NCBI RefSeq assembly: GCF_036959255.1
Contig: NZ_JAWMTI010000004.1
Location: 372,001-436,000, forward strand
Length of the DNA: 64,000 bases
From: Olivibacter sp036959255
Lineage (GTDB): Bacteria > Bacteroidota > Bacteroidia > Sphingobacteriales > Sphingobacteriaceae
Direction: 5' to 3'
The notes beneath the pieces are model-generated. The model was given only the letters and a program-made list of their open reading frames with translations, made no database searches and had not been told where the DNA came from. Both the position numbers and the translations under genes were made by a program. This document shows, one piece after another, positions 1 through 8,271 of the stretch. The first letter of the stretch is position 1, and the number at the start of each line of letters is the position of its first letter.

Positions 1-1039
1 AAAGATAAAAGTGGAGGTTATGCAAAGTGGCTATTTGTGCACCTAGGAGCTCTTTGGAGTGAATCAAATGACGTAAGTAAGCTTTGCTATAGAATAAATC
101 TGTATGTAGATCACTGTCAGGGTCTATTGGTGAAAAATCAGCCTCCCACTTTTTGTTTTTGATATTGATAATACCCTTTCTCGTAAACAACATGCCATTT
201 CTGGCATTACGGGTGGGCATCACGCAATCGAACATATCGATACCCAAAGCAATATTTTCTAAAATGTTAATAGGTGTTCCTACGCCCATTAGATAACGTG
301 GCTTATCTACAGGTAGAATGGCATTGACGATCTCCGTCATGGCATACATTTCTTCCGCCGGCTCACCTACAGATAATCCACCGATTGCATTTCCATCGCG
401 ACCGAACGAAGCGATTGTTTCGGCAGATTTTTCCCGAAGATCTTTATACACGGACCCTTGTACGATCGGAAAAAGCGTTTGCTCGTAACCATATAGGGCT
501 TCGGTATTATCGAACCGATCGCAGCACCTTTTTAACCAACGATGTGTCATATCGAGCGATCTTGCTGCATAACGATAATCACAAGGGTAGGGGGTACACT
601 CGTCAAAAGCCATGATGATGTCAGCACCGATAACTCGTTGCGTATCCATTACATTTTCCGGTGTGAAAAGATGCTTAGATCCGTCAATATGCGAACGAAA
701 TGTAACGCCCTCTTCTTTGATCTTCCGCACTTCGGTCAGCGAATACACCTGATAACCACCGCTGTCAGTTAATATAGGTTTGTCCCATCCATTGAATTTA
801 TGTAACCCACCTGCAGCCTGAATAATGTCGAGCCCGGGCCGTAGATATAAGTGATACGTATTACCCAGAATTATTTGCGCTTGAACATCTTGTTTAAGTT
901 CATGTTGATGAACACCTTTTACCGAGCCGGCCGTACCTACGGGCATGAAGATAGGCGTCTGAATCGTGCCATGTGCAGTAACTAGTTCACCTGCTCGCGC
1001 TTTTGAATTAGTATCTGTGGATTGTAATGTGAATTTCAT
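1..1039 (-). CDS. tgt: tRNA-guanine transglycosylase, 3' end cut by window edge
   Basis: Exchanges guanine-34 for preQ1 (queuosine pathway) in tRNAs with GUN anticodons. Translating the minus strand from the ATG at 1037-1039 gives MKFTLQSTDTNSKARAGELV and then Tgt landmarks: PIFMPVGTAGSVKGV, GNTYHLYLRPG, LTDSGGYQVYSL (general-base Asp), AFDECTPYP and GGLSVGEPAEEMY. 346 codons are present and the frame is open to base 1; family members are about 376 residues, so roughly 30 C-terminal codons are missing. In the usual zinc-site region (about bases 80-130) the CxCxxC cysteines are absent; the sequence there reads PDSDLHTDLFYSKAYLRHL, although the later His of LHN is kept. A consensus promoter lies just upstream, divergent from the glycosyltransferase promoter. 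Identification is secure. Confidence 0.97.
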   Translation of the reverse strand, partial: MKFTLQSTDTNSKARAGELVTAHGTIQTPIFMPVGTAGSVKGVHQHELKQDVQAQIILGNTYHLYLRPGLDIIQAAGGLHKFNGWDKPILTDSGGYQVYSLTEVRKIKEEGVTFRSHIDGSKHLFTPENVMDTQRVIGADIIMAFDECTPYPCDYRYAARSLDMTHRWLKRCCDRFDNTEALYGYEQTLFPIVQGSVYKDLREKSAETIASFGRDGNAIGGLSVGEPAEEMYAMTEIVNAILPVDKPRYLMGVGTPINILENIALGIDMFDCVMPTRNARNGMLFTRKGIINIKNKKWEADFSPIDPDSDLHTDLFYSKAYLRHLIHSKELLGAQIATLHNLHFYL

Positions 1040-1074
1040 GAAGGAGCTGTTCTCAGCAAAATGTTTTTAGTTTG

Positions 1075-1105
1075 CAAACTTAGACAAAATGCAATGATTA
1101 TGCAA
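1075..1105 (-). promoter_or_regulatory. Bacteroidota-type promoter of tgt
   Basis: Read on the minus strand: TTG (1103-1105), a 20-bp spacer, then TAAGTTTG (1075-1082), an exact match to the Bacteroidota -33/-7 consensus. It predicts a start near 1069 and a leader of about 30 nt before tgt. It faces away from an equally good promoter for the next gene that has the same TAAGTTTG element. Confidence 0.7.
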
Positions 1106-1122
1106 TCGCTCGTTATCAGTGA

Positions 1123-1153
1123 TTGTGTATGCTGCCAAATTTATCTAAGTTTG
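1123..1153 (+). promoter_or_regulatory. Bacteroidota-type promoter of the glycosyltransferase
   Basis: TTG (1123-1125), a 20-bp spacer, then TAAGTTTG (1146-1153). The predicted transcription start is near 1159, downstream of every ATG in the open frame of the following gene. That makes the TTG at 1181 the likely initiation codon. Confidence 0.7.
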
Positions 1154-1180
1154 CAGCCATATACTACAATATCGGATATT

Positions 1181-2305
1181 TTGGAATCATATTTACATCT
1201 TATATTACCGGCGTTGTTGGGCGCTTTCTTAACTATTCAGCTATACTACACGTTATTTTTACACGGACGTTTAAGAACTTATCGTGCGGAGAATGTGAAA
1301 AATGATATTGTTTATCCTCCTTTATCGGTTATTATTTGCGCACGAAACGAGGAAAGCAACTTACGTCTGTATCTTTCCGAAGTATTGGAGCAAGATTATC
1401 CTCAATATGAAGTAATTGTGGTAAATGATAGATCAAGTGATGATTCGAATTGGGTTTTAAAAGAATTTCAAGTCCGGTATCCCTATCTTCGCACGGTCGA
1501 AATTCGAGATCAAGGACACAATAGACAAGGGAAAAAGTTTGCGGTGACTTTGGGCGTCAAGGGAGCACAATACGAACATCTTGTATTGACCGATGCGGAC
1601 TGCTTTCCACAAACGGATCAATGGTTGAAATGTATGGCGCAGCAATTTAGACCGGGTATAGAGATTGTATTGGGTTATTCTCCTTATACACGCAGCGCTG
1701 GTTTTTTGAATAAGTACATTCGATTTGAAACTTATCAAACCGCATTGAGTTATTTGTCGAATGCCTTAAGAAAAAACGCCTATATGGGGGTAGGAAGAAA
1801 TCTGGCTTATACGAAATCTTTATTCTTTAAAAAGAAAGGTTTCGCCTCCCATATGCACATCCCTTCGGGCGATGATGATCTTTTTATCAATCAGAACGCT
1901 ACGAGAAGTAACGTCGCTATTAGTATAGTACAGGAAGCACACGTTTGGAGTACACCAAAGACTACCTATAAAGATTACCGACGTCAGAAAAACAGACATT
2001 TTGGTGCCGGAAAAGCGTATAAGGGTAAACATAAATTCATGTTGACTTTACAGGCTTTCAGTGTTATAGGGTTTTACTTGCTCCTAGTTCTCCTATTGAT
2101 TTTACAACCCCATTTTTGGCCTTTGGCGGCCATTGCCTATTGTTTGCGTTTATTATGCCAATTGTTGGTTAACATCCCTATCATGAGGCGTTTGCAGGTG
2201 AAGGATCTTATATGGTGGTACCCTTTGATGGATATACTGCATTTCGTATACATATCTGTCATGGGAATTTTTGCTTTATTCAGAAAAAATGTTCATTGGA
2301 AATAA
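1181..2305 (+). CDS. family 2 glycosyltransferase, membrane-anchored
   Basis: A 374-residue GT-A fold transferase with a cytoplasmic catalytic domain between membrane helices. From the TTG at 1181 it starts with a hydrophobic helix (residues ~4-24), followed by LSVIICARNEE, the nucleotide-sugar motif VVNDRSSD (~residue 83), TDADC (~138-140), the GDDD acceptor/base motif (~231-233) and RRQKNR. About three C-terminal membrane helices follow. The frame stays open upstream to an ATG at 1061, but that extension is Cys-rich, atypical and overlaps the promoter, so I reject it. Family knowledge fits a lipid-linked or polysaccharide glycosyl transfer; donor and acceptor cannot be read from sequence. 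It is followed 18 bp later by rsmG, probably in one transcript. Confidence 0.88.
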   Translation: MESYLHLILPALLGAFLTIQLYYTLFLHGRLRTYRAENVKNDIVYPPLSVIICARNEESNLRLYLSEVLEQDYPQYEVIVVNDRSSDDSNWVLKEFQVRYPYLRTVEIRDQGHNRQGKKFAVTLGVKGAQYEHLVLTDADCFPQTDQWLKCMAQQFRPGIEIVLGYSPYTRSAGFLNKYIRFETYQTALSYLSNALRKNAYMGVGRNLAYTKSLFFKKKGFASHMHIPSGDDDLFINQNATRSNVAISIVQEAHVWSTPKTTYKDYRRQKNRHFGAGKAYKGKHKFMLTLQAFSVIGFYLLLVLLLILQPHFWPLAAIAYCLRLLCQLLVNIPIMRRLQVKDLIWWYPLMDILHFVYISVMGIFALFRKNVHWK

Positions 2306-2323
2306 GGTCAAAAGAAGACAAAT

Positions 2324-2959
2324 ATGAAAAAAATAGCACCTACAATTATATACAAATACTTTAATGAACTGACCGATGTTCAAAAAGAACAAATTGAACG
2401 CTTGCAGGATTTATATGCTTTTTGGAATGCACAGATTAACGTAATTTCCAGAAAAGATATTGATAGTCTGTATGAAAGACATGTACTGCATTCGTTAGCC
2501 ATTGCAAAATTGATTTCTTTTAAGCCGGGGGCGACGATTCTGGATGTGGGTACAGGGGGCGGTTTTCCAGGTATACCCTTAGCAATATTATTTCCGCAAA
2601 CCCAATTCCTTTTGGTAGATTCGATTGGTAAAAAAATTAAAGTCGTGAAGGAAGTCGCAAGCGCTTTGGGGCTCGAGAATATTCAGACGAGCCATTCACG
2701 GGCTGAACAGATTCCCGGTAAATTTGATTTTGTCATTTCTAGGGCAGTTACACGACTGGGTGAATTTTATCCATGGGTGCGAAATAAATTTAAAAAGAAT
2801 TCATTGCACGCCTTTCCAAACGGTGTGCTCTACCTAAAAGGAGGCGATTTAACGGAGGAAATTGCCGAATCGAAATTACATGCTGACCTGTTTTCGATTG
2901 CTGATTTTTTTGAGGAGGAGTTTTTTGCTACTAAATATATTGTCTATATAGAGGGCTGA
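2324..2959 (+). CDS. rsmG: 16S rRNA (guanine-527-N7)-methyltransferase RsmG
   Basis: Methylates N7 of G527 in 16S rRNA with SAM. The 211 residues are full length for GidB/RsmG. The SAM-binding motif ILDVGTGGGFPGIPLA sits at ~72-87, followed by LLVDSIGKKIKVV (motif II acid) and FDFVISRAVTRL, the RsmG signature with the Arg of the active site. The ATG at 2324 is 18 bp behind the glycosyltransferase stop. The frame ends in the hydrophobic KYIVYIEG tail common in Bacteroidota RsmG. Nothing unusual. Confidence 0.96.
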   Translation: MKKIAPTIIYKYFNELTDVQKEQIERLQDLYAFWNAQINVISRKDIDSLYERHVLHSLAIAKLISFKPGATILDVGTGGGFPGIPLAILFPQTQFLLVDSIGKKIKVVKEVASALGLENIQTSHSRAEQIPGKFDFVISRAVTRLGEFYPWVRNKFKKNSLHAFPNGVLYLKGGDLTEEIAESKLHADLFSIADFFEEEFFATKYIVYIEG

Positions 2960-2983
2960 TTTTTAGCTGTTTCACGTGGAATG

Positions 2984-3015
2984 TTTGATGTTAAGGTCTT
3001 TTTTAACTATTTTTA
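2984..3015 (+). promoter_or_regulatory. possible weak promoter for dprA
   Basis: TTTG (2984-2987), a 20-bp spacer and TATTTTTA (3008-3015), one mismatch from TAnnTTTG. It would start RNA near 3021 and supports the downstream ATG at 3042 as the dprA start rather than the ATG at 2976. Confidence 0.4.
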
Positions 3016-3041
3016 GGCCTTCATTAAAACCTATTGACCTC

Positions 3042-4136
3042 ATGGCGCTCGTTTATCAGTTGGCATTAACCCAAATCAAAGGGATTGGAAACGCTTTAGC
3101 CAAACAATTAATTGATCATTGCGGTAATGCGGAAGAGGTGTTCCGATCGTCTAAGAAACAACTAATGTGTATTCCGGGTATAGGGAATCGTGTTGCCGAG
3201 AATATCCTTCATAAAGAGGTAATGGATTCCGTGGAGAAAGAAATGACCTTTATTGATCGGCATAAGATTAATGTGCTGTTTTGGACAGAATCCAGTTATC
3301 CCAACCGACTTAAACAATGTGTCGATGCACCAATTTTACTGTATTTTAAAGGTGATACAAACCTTCAAACCAAAAAGATAATAAGTATTGTCGGTACTCG
3401 AAATGCGAGTGATTATGGTAAAAGAATATGTAACGAATTGGTCGGCTCATTTGCAAAAGACGAGGTACTTGTTGTCAGCGGTTTGGCACATGGTATTGAT
3501 AGTTTTGCTCATCAGGCTTGTCTCGAAAACAACATTAGCACCATCGGAGTGCTTGGGCATGGATTGGATCGTATATACCCTGCGGCTAATAGAAGATTAG
3601 CGATGGATATGTTAAAAAACGGGGGGCTTTTAACAGAATATCCCTCGGGTACTAATCCAGACAGACAGAACTTTCCTTCCCGAAACCGAATTATCGCCGG
3701 TTTAGCCGATGTCACTATTGTGGTGGAAGCAAATATTAAAGGGGGAGCGCTCATTACGGCCGAAATTGCAAATGCTTATAATCGAGATGTATGTGCTTTT
3801 CCCGGTGATATCAATCGAATTACCTCGTCCGGCTGCAATCATCTCATTAAAACCCATCGCGCACATCTTATTAGTTCAGCGAATGACCTAGCTTATTTAA
3901 TGAATTGGGAGCTTATGGATAATAACAATCAAGGGAAGCAGCTAAGTTTGGAAATAACCCTTAATGTCGAGGAAAAGGAGGTCTATGATATTGTGAAGGA
4001 AAATGGCCCTATAAGCATCGACGCATTGTCCTATAAAGTGAATCGTAGCCAAAGTAAGTTGGCTGTACTTTTATTAGCACTTGAAATGAAAGGCGTACTC
4101 ATTGCTTTACCAGGTAAAATGTACCGGATTCCCTAA
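3042..4136 (+). CDS. dprA: DNA-processing protein DprA
   Basis: Loads RecA onto incoming single-stranded DNA in transformation-competent bacteria. Order seen: an N-terminal helix-hairpin-helix/SAM-like region (LTQIKGIGNALAKQL, IPGIGNRVAENIL), then the extended Rossmann DprA core with ISIVGTRNASDYGKR, VSGLAHGIDSFAHQ, LGHGLDRIYP, FPSRNRIIAGLAD and GALITAEIANAYNRDV. A C-terminal winged-helix domain (ISIDALSYKVNRSQSKLAVLLLALE) closes the protein. From 3042 the protein has 364 residues, typical for the family; an upstream in-frame ATG at 2976 adds 22 residues that look non-coding. It probably has its own weak promoter besides readthrough from rsmG. Confidence 0.95.
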   Translation: MALVYQLALTQIKGIGNALAKQLIDHCGNAEEVFRSSKKQLMCIPGIGNRVAENILHKEVMDSVEKEMTFIDRHKINVLFWTESSYPNRLKQCVDAPILLYFKGDTNLQTKKIISIVGTRNASDYGKRICNELVGSFAKDEVLVVSGLAHGIDSFAHQACLENNISTIGVLGHGLDRIYPAANRRLAMDMLKNGGLLTEYPSGTNPDRQNFPSRNRIIAGLADVTIVVEANIKGGALITAEIANAYNRDVCAFPGDINRITSSGCNHLIKTHRAHLISSANDLAYLMNWELMDNNNQGKQLSLEITLNVEEKEVYDIVKENGPISIDALSYKVNRSQSKLAVLLLALEMKGVLIALPGKMYRIP

Positions 4137-4149
4137 TTAAAAAGGTTGT

Positions 4150-4299
4150 TTACAAAGAATTGATCAGTGTCCAATAACGCCATCCTAAAATAGCTTTCTG
4201 CATTTTATTTAGCCGGCTCGGATCTTTATGTACTAAACTCGGTAAGATCAATTTGTTGATACTGACCAATAAGCTGAATAATCTTTTTTTTAGCTCCAT
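4150..4299 (-). CDS. small conserved basic protein (49 aa), SsrA-binding-protein-like by annotation habit
   Basis: A short frame running from CAT at 4297-4299 to TTA at 4150-4152. It starts MELKKRLFSLLVSINKL and ends MQKAILGWRYWTLINSL. The pattern (basic start, NKLILPS, a D/S linker, then AI-GWRYWxxxNSL) matches a tiny protein family that I recall from many Bacteroidota genomes, often labelled SsrA-binding protein although it is far shorter than SmpB. I know of no demonstrated function. It lies 57 bp behind the beta-CASP gene on the same strand and may be its last operon member. Confidence 0.7.
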   Translation of the reverse strand: MELKKRLFSLLVSINKLILPSLVHKDPSRLNKMQKAILGWRYWTLINSL

Positions 4300-4355
4300 A
4301 TTAAATAAAACAGCCTTATGATCCAATTGTTTATTCGCTTAGCAATTCAAGTTGT

Positions 4356-5744
4356 TCAAAGAACAAATTTATCTCCCTTTGTTGGTATTTCAACCTGATA
4401 GCCTTTTTCTATTAACTCCGTTTGTAATGCCTGCATACTGATTAAGTCACCATGTACTAAGAAAACTTTCTTTAATGTATCTTTATCCTGTTTTGAAACG
4501 GTATGAATTAAATCATGATGATCGGCATGCCCACTTAGACAATCCGTTTGTTTAATGGATGCAAAAACCGAAAGCTCACGGCTCCTGATTTTTACGATAG
4601 CATCACCTCGAAGCAAACGATGTCCAAGTGTTCCTTTAGCACAATATCCTATAAAAAGAATGGTGCAATAGAAGTTTTGGATATTTTCATAAAGATGATC
4701 CTGTATTCTCCCCCCTTCTAACATACCTGCAGAAGAAACGATGATGCAAGGGTCATAATAATTAGAAATTTCCTTGCTTTCATCCAAATTTTCGACGTAT
4801 TTTAAGTTTTCGAACGTGAATTGGTCGCCCTCTCTTGCATAAAAGTTTTGCGCGTCTTCATTCAATAGATGATAATATTTTCGGTATACTTCGGTCGCAT
4901 AATTGGCCAGTGGACTGTCTACAAAGATCTGTATCGGGGGTAAAAGACCTTCCGAAAAAATACGGTTAAGGCTATATACCAATGCTTGCGTCCTGCCTAC
5001 ACTAAATGCCGGTATAATTAATTTACCAGGTGTTTTAATGCAGGTTTCTTTTATGGTGTTGATGAGAACGTCCGTAAAATTCTCGTCCGTATGATAACGG
5101 CCGCCATAGGTGGATTCGCATATTAGATAATCTACCGATGGAATTTGTTCCGGATCTTGCAATATCGGATAGTTCTTTCGACCCAGATCACCGGTAAATG
5201 CAATCCGTTTCCGTTGGCCCTTTTCTTCTATTTCTAAGATAGCGGCAGCGGCCCCTAATAAGTGTCCTACAGGTATCAAGGTTAAGGTGATATTGCCGGT
5301 AATGCGAAAAGATTTATGGAATGGTATGGTCACAAAGCGTTCGACAGCGTCCATAACATGTTTTTGCAGATATAAAGGTTTATTATATCGAGTGAAGGTC
5401 TTATTTCCCCGTCTTACTTTTCTTTTCTCTTTTTTTAGAAAAATATTAACGGAATCCAACATAAGCAACTCACTAAGAGCCGCAGTAGGAGAGGTACACA
5501 GAATTTGGCCTTGAAAACCCATCCGGATAAGGGTCGGAATGTTTCCGGAATGGTCAATATGAGCATGTGTTAAGATGATAACATCAATTTCAGTAGGTTC
5601 GAAGGGGAAGTGCTCATTGTTTTCCAAATTGATGGAGGGTTCATAATCCAAACCGCAATCGACTAATATTTTATAACCGTCTGTTTCTAAGAGATGCATG
5701 CTTCCTGTCACTTGTTGAGCTGCACCCCAAAATGTTAAATTCAT
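4356..5744 (-). CDS. metallo-beta-lactamase/beta-CASP RNA-processing exonuclease-like protein
   Basis: 462 residues with a metallo-beta-lactamase fold fused to beta-CASP and a C-terminal RMMBL motif, the layout of CPSF-73-like RNases. Seen: zinc motif HAHIDHSG (~60-67), PVGHLLGAAAAILEI, FTGDLGRKNYPIL, the beta-CASP block (PAFSVGRTQALVYSLN, IFVDSPLA), SAGMLEGGRIQDHL and the C-terminal SGHADHHDL and FLVHGD. All expected metal ligands are visible. The likely role is endo- or exonucleolytic RNA processing in the cytoplasm; the precise substrate is unknown. Only 27 bp separate it from the upstream ABC exporter gene, so the two are probably co-transcribed. Confidence 0.9.
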   Translation of the reverse strand: MNLTFWGAAQQVTGSMHLLETDGYKILVDCGLDYEPSINLENNEHFPFEPTEIDVIILTHAHIDHSGNIPTLIRMGFQGQILCTSPTAALSELLMLDSVNIFLKKEKRKVRRGNKTFTRYNKPLYLQKHVMDAVERFVTIPFHKSFRITGNITLTLIPVGHLLGAAAAILEIEEKGQRKRIAFTGDLGRKNYPILQDPEQIPSVDYLICESTYGGRYHTDENFTDVLINTIKETCIKTPGKLIIPAFSVGRTQALVYSLNRIFSEGLLPPIQIFVDSPLANYATEVYRKYYHLLNEDAQNFYAREGDQFTFENLKYVENLDESKEISNYYDPCIIVSSAGMLEGGRIQDHLYENIQNFYCTILFIGYCAKGTLGHRLLRGDAIVKIRSRELSVFASIKQTDCLSGHADHHDLIHTVSKQDKDTLKKVFLVHGDLISMQALQTELIEKGYQVEIPTKGDKFVL

Positions 5745-5771
5745 AATTTCTTTCAGCAGTTTGGATGATCC

Positions 5772-7604
5772 TTATCCACTCACCTTTTCTTGTTGAAGAC
5801 GACTAAGATAACGATATAATCCCGTTTCACGTTGAATAAGCTCACTATGTGTACCGCATTCAATCACGCGTCCCTTTTCTATCACAATAATTTTGTTCGC
5901 CTCGCGTATGGTAGAAAGACGGTGGGCGATAATAATAGAGGTGCGGTTTTTCATCAATTCTTCCAAGGCATGTTGCACTAAACGCTCTGATTCGGAATCG
6001 AGCGATGAAGTAGCTTCATCAAGTATAAGGATGGCAGGATCTTTCAAAAGTGCGCGGGCTATAGCGATACGTTGGCGTTGACCGCCCGATAACTTGACAC
6101 CACGTTCTCCGACCAAAGTGTCATAACCCTCGGGAAATCCCATGATAAAGTCGTGCGCATTAGCACGTTTAGCCGCCGCAATTACCTCTTCTGCATCAGC
6201 CTCTAGCTTACCATAAGCAATATTCTCTCGTATAGAACCCCCGAAAAGTAAAACGTCTTGCGGTACAATGGCCACCTGATTTCTTATGTCTGTTAATCGA
6301 TAGCTTTCTGCTTTTTTTCCATCAAATAGAATCTCACCCGCTTGCGGTTGATAAAATCCAAGAATCAAGGCCGCCAGTGTGGATTTGCCTGTACCACTGG
6401 GACCTACAATGGCTATTTTTTCACCGGCATGCGCTGTGAAAGATATATCTTTTAGTACCGTAATTTCACTCCGAGATGGATAGGCAAATTGCACATGATG
6501 AAAAGCGAGGTCACCTTTAATGGGTTGTTTTATCTCGTTTTCCTCCGGGATGATCGAAACATTTTCTCTCTTTTCTTCTAATAATTCGATAACGCGTTCT
6601 GTGCTACCTACAGCCTTCTGTACATTAGCATACAGCTCTGGAAAACTTCCCATAGAGCCCGCTACAAATAATGACGATATAATATAGGTGGTTAAGTTTC
6701 CGACAGAAAGCTCGCCGGTCGCTATAAGTGAAGAGCCATACCAGATAACGCTTACAACGGCACCAAAGATGCAAAAAAGAATAAATGACGCGAATAGTCC
6801 ACGATAACTTGCTCCTCGTAGGGCTAAATGCACAACGTCTTTCAGTGAACTTTGATAACGATTAGCTTCGTAAGCTTCGTTTACAAATGCTTTTACATTG
6901 CTGATCCCTTGGAGTGTTTCTTGGACAATCGTATTCGATTCAGCAAGTTTGTCCTGTGCCTTTCGAGACAGATTACGAATAAACTTACCAAAAAAAACGG
7001 CAATAATTACAATTACCGGCAGAATAGATAAATTTAATAGGGTAAGCTTAACAGATACAATAAATAGAAAACTGACACCTCCAACCAGTAAGATGCTCTG
7101 TCGGATCATCTCCGCAAAGGTGGTGGTCATTGTGTCTTGTATTTGAGATAAGTCTGCGGATAAACGACTGTTTAATTCACCTACTCTTCTGTTGGCGAAA
7201 AAGTCCATCGGAAGCGTGATTAAGTTAAAATACGTATCACGTCTGATATCCGCTAATGTTTTTTCAGCAACTTCTACAAAGAGTCGGATACGAAAAAAAG
7301 ATACAAAAGATTGGAAGAACAAGATCACGAAGGCAATAAGGCCGATAATTTTAATACTTGCCGGAATGAATGTTAAACCTTGTTTTCCCTGAGCTGCATC
7401 AACCATTCCTCCCATGAGTGCGGGGAAGGCTAAAAGTGATACGCTCGATAAAAATAGAAAAAACAAGCCAAGGATAAACTTTAAGCGATACGGGCCCAAG
7501 TATCTTAAAAGTTTTTTAACGTTGCGGAGTGAGGTTTTGTTAATCTTAGTCTTGGGGAGCTCATCGGTAATTCCGTTTCCACTATTTAATCGAGCACGTG
7601 CCAT
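5772..7604 (-). CDS. ABC exporter, fused membrane and ATPase domains (MsbA/ABCB type)
   Basis: A 610-residue half-transporter that dimerises in the inner membrane. A basic ~30-residue N-terminal tail precedes six membrane helices (~40-320, with the characteristic FFANRRVGELNSRLSADL intracellular loop). The ATPase has Walker A GPSGTGKS (401-408), Q-loop Q449, signature LSGGQ (505-509), Walker B LILDE (526-530) and switch His 561. All catalytic residues are intact. Homologues export lipids such as lipid A or, less often, drugs; the substrate is not evident here. A TACCTTTG box read on the minus strand at 7640-7647 places a promoter about 30 bp upstream and would drive this gene, the RNase-like gene and perhaps the 49-residue protein. 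Confidence 0.92.
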   Translation of the reverse strand: MARARLNSGNGITDELPKTKINKTSLRNVKKLLRYLGPYRLKFILGLFFLFLSSVSLLAFPALMGGMVDAAQGKQGLTFIPASIKIIGLIAFVILFFQSFVSFFRIRLFVEVAEKTLADIRRDTYFNLITLPMDFFANRRVGELNSRLSADLSQIQDTMTTTFAEMIRQSILLVGGVSFLFIVSVKLTLLNLSILPVIVIIAVFFGKFIRNLSRKAQDKLAESNTIVQETLQGISNVKAFVNEAYEANRYQSSLKDVVHLALRGASYRGLFASFILFCIFGAVVSVIWYGSSLIATGELSVGNLTTYIISSLFVAGSMGSFPELYANVQKAVGSTERVIELLEEKRENVSIIPEENEIKQPIKGDLAFHHVQFAYPSRSEITVLKDISFTAHAGEKIAIVGPSGTGKSTLAALILGFYQPQAGEILFDGKKAESYRLTDIRNQVAIVPQDVLLFGGSIRENIAYGKLEADAEEVIAAAKRANAHDFIMGFPEGYDTLVGERGVKLSGGQRQRIAIARALLKDPAILILDEATSSLDSESERLVQHALEELMKNRTSIIIAHRLSTIREANKIIVIEKGRVIECGTHSELIQRETGLYRYLSRLQQEKVSG

Positions 7605-7639
7605 TAATTGAATTATCGGTTTTAAAATAACTTAACATG

Positions 7640-7647
7640 CAAAGGTA
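7640..7647 (-). promoter_or_regulatory. -7 element upstream of the ABC exporter
   Basis: On the minus strand this reads TACCTTTG, a perfect TAnnTTTG box ending about 35 nt before the ATG at 7604. No clear TTG is found at the -33 distance, so the call is moderate. Confidence 0.45.
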
Positions 7648-7680
7648 GCTACATAAAAGGGCTTGCCTATCACTTTAAAG

Positions 7681-8193
7681 TCAATTTTTCTTTCGCTTAA
7701 ATAATAAAAATGATAACGTCATAAGCGCTAAGAAGGCCACAATGAGGATGTTGAGGTAGAGGCTGTTCTGTCTCTTGAGTACACCTATTTCTTCATGTAG
7801 TTGATCCTGGCTCTTCCGTAGCTTGCTGATCGTATTGATATAACCGGTAATGCGTGAGACTGATTCGACAGCTTTGTTTTCGACGGTTTGTTTTTCAATA
7901 TCTTTAAAATCCAGTAGCGCTTTTGTTTCTTTAAAGATATGGTTGTCCGTTGTTACAATTTGTTTGAGTATGTCTATGGATGCCTGCATGTCCTTTTTGG
8001 TTTTTAAACCGAAAATACCTGATCTGGCCCGTAAACTTGAATCAAACTCGCCGAAACGTTGACTTCGTTGGTCCAATAATTGGTTCACCTTTGTGCGTTG
8101 CTTTTCATAAGCGGTGCTGTCTTGTTGCAATGATGCAAAGCAACAATTTATACTGAGAACAAATACAGAAATTGCGATGCGTTTATGTTTCAT
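7681..8193 (-). CDS. hypothetical exported coiled-coil protein with C-terminal membrane anchor
   Basis: 170 residues with no family that I recognise. Visible parts: an N-terminal signal-like helix (KRIAISVFVLSINCCFASL), a long charged helical middle (~25-140) rich in Lys, Gln and Glu with heptad-like spacing (ISKLRKSQDQLHEEIGVLKRQ), and one C-terminal membrane helix (~147-165, LYLNILIVAFLALMTLSFLL) ending in FKRKKN. The layout suggests a periplasmic coiled coil tethered to the inner membrane. It sits between the ABC exporter and the SAM hydrolase on the same strand, with 78-bp gaps on either side. No operon partner points to a function. Confidence 0.75.
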   Translation of the reverse strand: MKHKRIAISVFVLSINCCFASLQQDSTAYEKQRTKVNQLLDQRSQRFGEFDSSLRARSGIFGLKTKKDMQASIDILKQIVTTDNHIFKETKALLDFKDIEKQTVENKAVESVSRITGYINTISKLRKSQDQLHEEIGVLKRQNSLYLNILIVAFLALMTLSFLLFKRKKN

Positions 8194-8271
8194 TTTTTTT
8201 AGCTACAGGGGGCACTATATACTTACCGCCTTTACTCTTTAAATTACAGCTTAAAGCCTTTTGTTGTTCCA

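Noticed and set aside
385..772. Two overlapping plus-strand frames of 76 codons each
   Set aside because: They lie antisense to tgt, whose protein is well conserved throughout; no promoter or conserved motif.
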